DNA of 9,132 bases from JBEKIK01 sp050013075 (GTDB taxonomy: Bacteria > Planctomycetota > Planctomycetia > Pirellulales > Thermoguttaceae), in the NCBI GenBank assembly GCA_050013075.1, contig JBEKFZ010000140.1, positions 1 to 9,132 of the forward strand. The letters run 5' to 3'. Below, piece after piece: positions 1-4,616 of the stretch. Each line of letters begins with the position of its first letter. The stretch's first letter is position 1. The notes under the pieces are model-generated. The model did not search any database and was not told where the DNA came from. It saw nothing but the letters and a program-made list of their open reading frames with translations. The position numbers were made by a program, and so were the translations under genes.

Positions 1-325
1 GTCGTCGCCTCAAATATCGAACACCCCGTGAAGTCCTTGCTCCTAAAATGCGCTGCATTTGATTGTTGAAACCACCAATCGTTTTCAACACGAAAATACG
101 AAAGAACGAAAACACGAAATACAAATTCATAAAAATTCTTTCGCCATTTCATTCTTTCGCTTTTTCGTAGTGAATAATACCAATTCTAATTCCAACCTGC
201 GCTTAGATATACGTTTGAATTGGCAATTATTTCAGGAAAATGGCATTTTGTCGGCTTATCGCGAAACCGCAAGCGGTTTGTTGGGCTATTTATTTGGCTT
301 GGGTATTTCGCGTTTTTAGTATCAT
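1..325. other. Gene-free left edge, AT-rich, rich in short inverted repeats
   Basis: I see no credible gene here; the one long open frame (59-319, plus) has biased, low-complexity translation and no family resemblance. Besides the octamer arrays described separately there are AAATGC/GCATTT (46-51 and 55-60), TGTTGAAA/TTTCAACA (64-71 and 83-90), an imperfect pair AATAATACCAATTC (173-186) with GAATTGGCAATTATT (217-231), and AAACCG/CGGTTT (264-269 and 274-279). The last lies about 47 bp past the coaD stop and could help end its transcript, but no T-run follows it on the minus strand. The crowding of inverted repeats suggests degenerate repeat elements rather than a single regulatory site. Confidence 0.6.
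91..167. repeat. Two octamer arrays in inverted orientation
   Basis: Four successive 8-bp units follow a CGAAAnnA theme at 91-122 (CGAAAATA, CGAAAGAA, CGAAAACA, CGAAATAC). After a 13-bp AT-rich spacer, the opposite orientation appears at 136-167 (TTCTTTCG, CCATTTCA, TTCTTTCG, CTTTTTCG). The two 22-bp stretches 91-112 and 146-167 are imperfect reverse complements, with about five mismatches by eye, so the whole could fold as a long imperfect hairpin. The period and symmetry are directly visible. Function is unknown; a dispersed repeat family is the simplest reading. Confidence 0.6.
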
Positions 326-838
326 TTACGCTTTCTGTTGTTCCGCCAGTTTTTTTCGCAGGGCGGTGACTACGTTTCGCGGCAGGAAGCGTTCCAATTC
401 GTTTCCCGGGGTGACTGCGGCGATTTGCTTGATTAGCGAGCTGGAGACGTGGGCCAGTTCGCCGTCGGCGATCATGAACAGCGTTTCAATGTCCGGGGCC
501 AGGCGGCGGTTGGCCATCATCATCGTCAATTCGGCCTGAATATCGCTTATCGGGCGTACGCCGCGGACCATGATCCTTGCCCCGCAGCTTTTCACGAATT
601 CCACGGCCAATCCGGAAAACGTGCGGATTTCGATATTTTTCAGGTGGGCGGTCGATTCGCGGATCAAGGCCTGCCGCTCCTCGGGCGAGAAAAGCGGATT
701 CTTATCGATGTTTATCCCCACGCCCACGATGAGCCTGTCGAACAGCCGGCTCGCTCGTTCCATGACGTTTAAATGTCCCAGCGTGATGGGGTCGAAAGAG
801 CCGGGATAAACGGCGACATTGAGTGGTTGATTGGTCAT
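326..838 (-). CDS. coaD: Phosphopantetheine adenylyltransferase (CoaD)
   Basis: Cytosolic enzyme for the penultimate step of coenzyme A synthesis: it transfers AMP from ATP to 4'-phosphopantetheine, giving dephospho-CoA and pyrophosphate. The 170-residue product has the usual family length. It begins with the nucleotidyltransferase signature YPGSFDPITLGH (residues 11-22, with the TxGH motif at 19-22). It has the RGVRPISD segment (92-99), the conserved NRRLAPDIET stretch (110-119), and SSSLIK (132-137), equivalent to the family ISSS(x)(R/K) nucleotide-binding motif. The ATG at 836-838 gives a complete N terminus. No strong Shine-Dalgarno is visible; GAAG some 10 bases upstream is weak. It lies 63 bp downstream of the aminotransferase gene in the same direction, so co-transcription is possible, though the gap holds an AT-rich heptamer repeat. 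The sequence looks intact. Confidence 0.96.
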   Translation of the reverse strand: MTNQPLNVAVYPGSFDPITLGHLNVMERASRLFDRLIVGVGINIDKNPLFSPEERQALIRESTAHLKNIEIRTFSGLAVEFVKSCGARIMVRGVRPISDIQAELTMMMANRRLAPDIETLFMIADGELAHVSSSLIKQIAAVTPGNELERFLPRNVVTALRKKLAEQQKA

Positions 839-859
839 GTGAATAGTCTTCGGTTATCA

Positions 860-893
860 GTTTTAAGTTTTAAGTTTACAGTTTTAAGTTTAA
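860..893. repeat. AT-rich heptamer tandem repeat GTTTTAA
   Basis: Period-7 units run GTTTTAA (860-866), GTTTTAA (867-873), GTTTACA (874-880), GTTTTAA (881-887), then a partial GTTTAA. The tract fills most of the 63-bp gap between the aminotransferase stop and the coaD start, so it sits in the leader or promoter region of coaD. No clear promoter hexamers can be separated from the repeat itself. A change in unit number would alter spacing upstream of coaD, but any regulatory effect is speculation. Confidence 0.7.
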
Positions 894-901
894 GGTGTAA
901 T

Positions 902-2071
902 TTATCCGATTGATTTTATCAACCGATCCACGTCGGATTCGTCGTTGTAGGCATGGGGACTGATGCGCAAGCGGCCGGAGCGGCAACTGAGGATCACGCC
1001 TTTTTCCATGCACGCGCGGCGGACGGCTTGGGGATCGCGGCCGGGCAGTTCAAACAGCACAATGCCGCTTTTATTCTCCTCATGGGTCCGATCGCTGAGA
1101 ATAACCGCACCTTGTTCCTGCAATCGTTGACAGGCCAGGTCGGTTATTTGCAGGACGCGGGCGGTTTTGGCCTGGGCTGGAAATTGCATGAGCAATTCAA
1201 GGCTCGCGCCCAGGGCGATCAAACCGGCCACGTTTTGCGCCCCGCCTTCATATCGCTCGGCCGAGTCTTTCAGGTCGTACTCTATGCGATTGAAATCGTG
1301 CGCGGCCTTGACGCTGTTCCAGCCTACGCCCAGCGGGCGAAGCAGATTCAAATGTTCGCGGCGGAGGTAGAATAGGCCCGCCCCTTCGGGACCGAGCATC
1401 CATTTATGCCCGTCGGCGGCAAGGAAGTCGATGGGAGTTTTTTTCACGTCCAGGGGAAATACGCCCAAACCCTGGATGGCATCGACGAACAAGAGCGCGC
1501 CGCGCTGGTGGACGGCTTCGGCCAGGCGATCCAAATCGTGCCGCCAACCATAAGAAAAGGTGACCCAGCTTATGGTGACGATGCGAGTGCGCTGGTCGCA
1601 GGCCGCCAACAGTCGATCGAGGTCGAGTTTTCCGCCGTCGGTCTGAATGCGGCGAGTTTCTACGCCCACATCGGCAAGGCGCAGCCAGGGATATAGATTG
1701 GAGGGAAACTCGTCGGCCCGGGTAACGACGTTGTCGCCCTGTTGCCAGGGGAACCCTTCGGCAACCAGGTTGATCCCGGCGGTTGTGCTGCCTACGAAGG
1801 CGATTTCGTCGATATCGGCCCCGATCATCCCGGCGGCTTTGCGGCGGAGTTCTTGTTTTTGCTTCATCCAAGCCGGGTAAAAGGCCGCGCCGTTTAAGGC
1901 GGCATCTTCATACCAATGGGCGAGGGCCTGTTGGGCTGCACCCGTTAGGGGGGCAACGGCGGCATGGTCAAAATAGGCCCAGCGTCTAGCCACCGGCATT
2001 TGGCGGCGAAGATGTTCCCAAGAAACCCCTTGCATGGTATCATTTATGGGGCTTGCCGAAGCGGTAGTCAT
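902..2071 (-). CDS. Class-V PLP-dependent aminotransferase (cysteine desulfurase-like fold)
   Basis: A 389-residue fold-type I PLP enzyme of the aminotransferase class-V superfamily. Visible landmarks are FDHAAVAP near the N terminus (34-41), the cofactor phosphate-binding GSTTAGIN (94-101), FVDAIQGLG with the Asp that would contact the PLP ring nitrogen (D197) and Q200, and ADGHKWMLGPEGAGLFY, where K223 is the expected Schiff-base lysine. The C-terminal RISPHAYN (369-376) holds an Arg likely to bind the substrate carboxylate. The start is ATG at 2069-2071 because AGGAGG (complement of 2079-2084) lies 7 bases upstream; a longer TTG-started frame to 2161 is less likely. The active-site Cys loop with the RxGxHC pattern typical of SufS/CsdA is not recognisable, so desulfurase activity should not be assumed. 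Other possibilities are an epimerase or lyase of the same superfamily. Substrate unknown. Confidence 0.88.
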   Translation of the reverse strand: MTTASASPINDTMQGVSWEHLRRQMPVARRWAYFDHAAVAPLTGAAQQALAHWYEDAALNGAAFYPAWMKQKQELRRKAAGMIGADIDEIAFVGSTTAGINLVAEGFPWQQGDNVVTRADEFPSNLYPWLRLADVGVETRRIQTDGGKLDLDRLLAACDQRTRIVTISWVTFSYGWRHDLDRLAEAVHQRGALLFVDAIQGLGVFPLDVKKTPIDFLAADGHKWMLGPEGAGLFYLRREHLNLLRPLGVGWNSVKAAHDFNRIEYDLKDSAERYEGGAQNVAGLIALGASLELLMQFPAQAKTARVLQITDLACQRLQEQGAVILSDRTHEENKSGIVLFELPGRDPQAVRRACMEKGVILSCRSGRLRISPHAYNDESDVDRLIKSIG

Positions 2072-2078
2072 TATCCAT

Positions 2079-2084
2079 CCTCCT
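2079..2084 (-). promoter_or_regulatory. Shine-Dalgarno AGGAGG deciding the aminotransferase start
   Basis: On the minus strand this reads AGGAGG, a perfect anti-16S match 7 bases before the ATG at 2071. It is the clearest ribosome binding site in the window and fixes the start 30 codons inside the longest open frame. Confidence 0.85.
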
Positions 2085-2190
2085 ATTTCCCCGCCCGAAC
2101 GAACCTCGCCCATAGGCCCTAGCCACAATTCCATTCTGCCGCTTTTCAGGCCGGATGCCAAGACGGTAGTGGTGGAGAAAAGACAATCGA

Positions 2191-2221
2191 ATTATACTAG
2201 AAACTAGAAGCCGGCAGCCAA
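2191..2221 (-). promoter_or_regulatory. Candidate sigma-70-type promoter for the aminotransferase gene
   Basis: On the minus strand a perfect TATAAT (complement of 2191-2196) is preceded by TTGGCT (complement of 2216-2221) with a 19-bp spacer, longer than ideal. The leader would be about 110 bases. The -10 is convincing and the -35 is poor. The direct repeat GCCGGCAG (2210-2217 and 2224-2231) overlaps the upstream part. Confidence 0.35.
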
Positions 2222-2247
2222 AGGCCGGCAGGGGCTGAAATCACGCT

Positions 2248-2259
2248 ATTGGCGCCAAT
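2248..2259. promoter_or_regulatory. 12-bp perfect palindrome in the divergent intergenic region
   Basis: ATTGGCGCCAAT is its own reverse complement. It lies between the divergently transcribed aminotransferase and small membrane protein genes, just upstream of the proposed -35 elements on both sides. This is compatible with an operator for a dimeric regulator, but no regulator gene is present and a palindrome of this size can occur by chance. Confidence 0.25.
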
Positions 2260-2268
2260 GGCCGGTTA

Positions 2269-2299
2269 TTGCTTATTGTTTGTCAGCCTGATGTATAAA
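2269..2299 (+). promoter_or_regulatory. Candidate promoter for the small membrane protein/TPR/rpsT cluster
   Basis: TTGCTT (2269-2274) and TATAAA (2294-2299) are separated by 19 bp, about 50 bp ahead of the first start codon at 2350. The hexamers are near consensus but the spacing is long, so this is a weak prediction. Confidence 0.3.
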
Positions 2300-2349
2300 C
2301 ATTAAATCCACGATAAAAAGCCGCATTGCTTGAGCTGGGGATCGCTTTC

Positions 2350-2535
2350 ATGCCTAAAGCTTTGTGTATTTTCGGACTGGTTGTGGCCGGTATATTTCTG
2401 CTTATTTTCGGGCTGGATTTGACAATCGGATATCCTTTCAACGGTTCCAACAAGTTTTTAATGGACATTCCCATGGTGTTTTGTTCGCTGGCACTGGGCT
2501 TTATGAGTTGGACGACATTTAGGGAACAAATTTAA
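2350..2535 (+). CDS. Small membrane protein of unknown function
   Basis: A 61-residue protein with two hydrophobic segments: ALCIFGLVVAGIFLLIFGLD near residues 4-23 and IPMVFCSLALGFMSW near 40-54. They are separated by a short GYPFNGSNKF loop and followed by TFREQI at the C terminus. It is probably a two-pass inner-membrane protein. The start is ATG at 2350, with GGGG (2337-2340) nine bases upstream; an in-frame codon at 2326 would add eight residues without a better ribosome site. It is 50 bp upstream of the TPR gene in the same direction and probably shares its transcript. I believe similar small proteins occur as conserved hypotheticals in planctomycetes, but this is recollection. The TxFREQ ending and the aromatic-rich second segment look under selection. 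No function can be assigned. Confidence 0.7.
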   Translation: MPKALCIFGLVVAGIFLLIFGLDLTIGYPFNGSNKFLMDIPMVFCSLALGFMSWTTFREQI

Positions 2536-2585
2536 CCCACAAGAAAGTTCACGGCGGTTTTGCTCGAGGTATTTTCGGATTCACT

Positions 2586-4052
2586 ATGGCAACTGAAGAA
2601 CATCGTGTAGAGCCGAATAAGGGCGGTCGCGCTCAGTTGACCCCGGTTAAGCGCGCACGCTTGGAAAGGCAGTTTGCGGCCGCCAAGCAAAAGGCATCGG
2701 GGCTGCAGCCGAACTACGATTATGCCTCGGATTTATACGGCCAATGCGTTTTGGGCGATCCCAGCAATATTGAATATGTAAAGGCTTATATTGAGAATCT
2801 ACAGATAAAGTATAACCATAATCGCACCGGCGCCACACTGGCGCATTTCAAGGAACGGGGGGCGCGCAACGCGATAAAAAAGGCCCTGGCCAACGAACAT
2901 TGGGATGAAATCATAAAAAACGGGGTGAAAGTCCTGGCCGTTAACCCCTGGGACATTTCCGCTTTGACCGCCATGGCCCACGCCGCGAAAAAATCGGGCG
3001 ATTCCGAGTGCGAAATGTACTATCTTAAAACCGCGCTGACGGCCAGTCCCAAAGATCCGGTCGTCAACCGGCTTTGCGCAATCGCCGCCGGGGAACGCCT
3101 GCTTTACGATCAAGCCATCTATTGCTGGCACCGCGTGGAAGAAGCCAACCCGAACGACGAAGAGGCCAAGCGATCGATCTCTTATCTGCAAACAGAGAAA
3201 ATGAGAAAGAAGGGGGAGTTCATTGACGAGAGCGGGGAGGACAAGCATCTTCACCCAATGGAAGCCGCCGCCGGATTCCGCGAAGAAGAACTAACCGCCG
3301 AAAAGAAACTTCTCAACGAAATTGCCAAGGATTCCAAACAGATTCCCCTTTATTACGAGCTTTCGCAGATCTACCTGCGCGAAGACCGCTTCGATAAGGC
3401 CGAGGAAATACTGGCCCAGGCGTTCGAGGCCTCCAACGGCGATCCGGACGTGCGTGAAAAATGGGAGGATGCGCAGCTTCGCACTTTCCGCCATAAAATC
3501 ATTCACACCGCCGATGCGGCGAAAAAAAGGGAATTGCAGCAGGAATACTATCACAAGGAATTGGATTTCTTCAAACGGCGCTGCGAAAGGTATCCCAACA
3601 ACATGTTTTTCCGCTACGACTTGGGCGTCCGCTACTATCTCACCAGGCAATACAACGAGGCGATTCGAGAACTGCAATTGTCGCGCAACGATCCCCGCCG
3701 CAAGGGAGTCAGCATACTGGCCTTGGGCAAGTGTTTCCAGCAAATCGAACAGAAACGCCTGGCCTTGAGCCATTATACCATGGCCGCGGAGGAAATTCCG
3801 GAACGCGATATAAATAACAAAAAGGAGGCCCTGCGCCTGGCCGGTAAAATCGCCTTGACCTTGGGCGAGATCGACGCGGCCGAAAAACAGCTCTCCATCC
3901 TGGCCGCCATGGATTTTTCCTACAAAGACGTCTCGGCGCTGCTGGACAAAGTCGCCGAAGTACGTAAGAATCAGTTAGCCGCGGAGGAAAAGCCCGAAAC
4001 GTCCGAAAAACCCGCTTCAGAAGCCACCCCGGAAGACGACCGCGGCGAATAA
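2586..4052 (+). CDS. Soluble TPR protein, planctomycete-type conserved
   Basis: A 488-residue protein without signal peptide or membrane segment. The N-terminal 40 residues are basic and helical. TPR-like helical pairs follow around residues 43-73 (YDYASDLYGQCVLGDPSN), 94-125, 127-158, 160-191 (YDQAIYCWHRVEEANPND), 254-288 (YYELSQIYLREDRFDKAEEI), 340-370 (FFRYDLGVRYYLTRQYNEAI), 376-405 and 413-445. A charged linker lies near 203-250 and the last 25 residues form an acidic, Pro/Glu-rich disordered tail. It probably acts as a cytoplasmic protein-interaction scaffold; the partner is unknown. The YDYAxDLYxQCVLGDPxN region resembles a TPR protein I recall as conserved in planctomycetes. Start ATG at 2586 has no strong Shine-Dalgarno. 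The close upstream membrane protein and downstream rpsT suggest one transcription unit, though a hairpin at 4076-4095 may separate rpsT. Confidence 0.85.
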   Translation: MATEEHRVEPNKGGRAQLTPVKRARLERQFAAAKQKASGLQPNYDYASDLYGQCVLGDPSNIEYVKAYIENLQIKYNHNRTGATLAHFKERGARNAIKKALANEHWDEIIKNGVKVLAVNPWDISALTAMAHAAKKSGDSECEMYYLKTALTASPKDPVVNRLCAIAAGERLLYDQAIYCWHRVEEANPNDEEAKRSISYLQTEKMRKKGEFIDESGEDKHLHPMEAAAGFREEELTAEKKLLNEIAKDSKQIPLYYELSQIYLREDRFDKAEEILAQAFEASNGDPDVREKWEDAQLRTFRHKIIHTADAAKKRELQQEYYHKELDFFKRRCERYPNNMFFRYDLGVRYYLTRQYNEAIRELQLSRNDPRRKGVSILALGKCFQQIEQKRLALSHYTMAAEEIPERDINNKKEALRLAGKIALTLGEIDAAEKQLSILAAMDFSYKDVSALLDKVAEVRKNQLAAEEKPETSEKPASEATPEDDRGE

Positions 4053-4075
4053 ACGCCATTTATCGACCAGCGCAC

Positions 4076-4095
4076 CCCGGGTGTGTTCACCCGGG
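4076..4095 (+). terminator. Strong hairpin between the TPR gene and rpsT
   Basis: CCCGGGTG (4076-4083), a TGTT loop and CACCCGGG (4088-4095) form a perfect 8-bp GC-rich stem, 24 bp past the TPR stop and 53 bp before rpsT. The following sequence is A/T-rich but not a T-run, so rho-independent termination would be weak. It could instead be a processing or regulatory structure in the rpsT leader, consistent with the known autoregulation of S20 in enterobacteria. The structure is seen; the role is inferred. Confidence 0.45.
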
Positions 4096-4115
4096 TAAAT
4101 ATATCAATTTATGTA
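4086..4115 (+). promoter_or_regulatory. Weak candidate promoter for rpsT
   Basis: TTCACC (4086-4091) and TATGTA (4110-4115) are spaced by 18 bp. They overlap the 3' arm of the hairpin and would give a leader of roughly 25-30 bases. Both hexamers are poor matches, so rpsT may simply be read through from upstream. Confidence 0.2.
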
Positions 4116-4148
4116 ATTTCAACACACCTTCATCCTAATTACAAAATC

Positions 4149-4418
4149 ATGCCAACCACAAAGAGTGCTCAAAAGCGACTTCGTCAAAGCCGGGAAAAAC
4201 GCGCGAAGAACCGTTCCGTCAAACGATCCATTCGAACTCAATACCGCAAAATAATCGAGGCCGTGCAAAAGGGCAACGCCCAAGATGCGGAAGAAGAATT
4301 CCGGGAAGCGGCGAAGCAACTCGACCGCGCCGCTACTCGGCATGTTATTCATTCCAACGCCGCTCGGCGAACCAAGTCCCGCCTATCGGCAAAAATCAAA
4401 GCCATTAAGAAAAAATAG
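4149..4418 (+). CDS. rpsT: 30S ribosomal protein S20
   Basis: A small-subunit protein that binds 16S rRNA early in 30S assembly. The 89-residue product has the family length and signature: MPTTKSAQKRLRQSREKR at the start, NRSVKRSIRT, the acidic middle helix, the TRHVIHSNAARRTKSRL block, and a lysine-rich C terminus (KIKAIKKK). The frame stays open upstream to 4083, but homology begins at the ATG at 4149-4151, so the extra 22 residues are rejected. There is no Shine-Dalgarno before this ATG; the leader is TTCATCCTAATTACAAAATC. A GC-rich hairpin precedes it, which with the unusual leader could serve feedback control of S20 synthesis, as known in E. coli. The downstream neighbour is convergent. 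Confidence 0.97.
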   Translation: MPTTKSAQKRLRQSREKRAKNRSVKRSIRTQYRKIIEAVQKGNAQDAEEEFREAAKQLDRAATRHVIHSNAARRTKSRLSAKIKAIKKK

Positions 4419-4442
4419 CCGGCAGATCGGTAACGGCATTTT

Positions 4443-4463
4443 GCCCGCGTTTTCCGCGAGGGC
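4443..4463 (+). terminator. Hairpin downstream of rpsT
   Basis: GCCCGCG (4443-4449), loop TTTTC and CGCG-A-GGGC (4455-4463, one bulged A) form an 11-bp stem, 25 bp after the rpsT stop. No poly-T tail follows, so this is a structure that could stabilise or end the message rather than a textbook terminator. Confidence 0.4.
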
Positions 4464-4487
4464 TAATGAGTCTCAGGTAATGTATGT

Positions 4488-4555
4488 GGCGTTTTCGCCT
4501 CAGAGCCGGGCCGCGTCGGGTGCGGAATTACCGGGGCGACACGCCCCGGCTCTGA
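4488..4555. repeat. Nested palindromic intergenic element, possible bidirectional terminator
   Basis: A small GGCG-TTTT-CGCC hairpin (4488-4499) abuts a long inverted repeat, TCAGAGCCGGG (4500-4510) with CCCGGCTCTGA (4545-4555), perfect over 11 bp. Within it, CCGGGGCG (4531-4538) and CGCCCCGG (4542-4549) form an 8-bp hairpin with an ACA loop. CCCGG at 4545-4549 is shared, so outer and inner stems compete. TTTT follows at 4557-4560 and T7 at 4570-4576. It sits between convergent rpsT and the TMTC-like gene, a position suited to a bidirectional terminator. The elaborate layout also fits a dispersed palindromic repeat. Confidence 0.5.
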
Positions 4556-4616
4556 CTTTTCATGCGACATTTTTTTCTGACATTCAATAAAATCGGATAT
4601 CTTTAATCTCCGACGG

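Noticed and set aside
264..279. Rho-independent terminator for coaD
   Set aside because: The AAACCG/CGGTTT stem is short and is not followed by a T-run on the minus strand.
59..319. Open frame of 86 codons in the left intergenic region
   Set aside because: Low-complexity translation over AT-rich inverted repeats, no ribosome site and no family resemblance.
2072..2161. 30-codon N-terminal extension of the aminotransferase
   Set aside because: It needs a TTG start, while a perfect AGGAGG lies 7 bases before the ATG at 2071, and homology begins after that ATG.
4083..4148. 22-codon extension of rpsT
   Set aside because: The upstream start falls inside a GC-rich hairpin, and S20 proteins begin at the MPTTKSAQKR segment.
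4285..4590. Open frame overlapping the end of rpsT and the intergenic hairpins
   Set aside because: It is an out-of-frame shadow of rpsT continuing through palindromic sequence, with no protein-like features.
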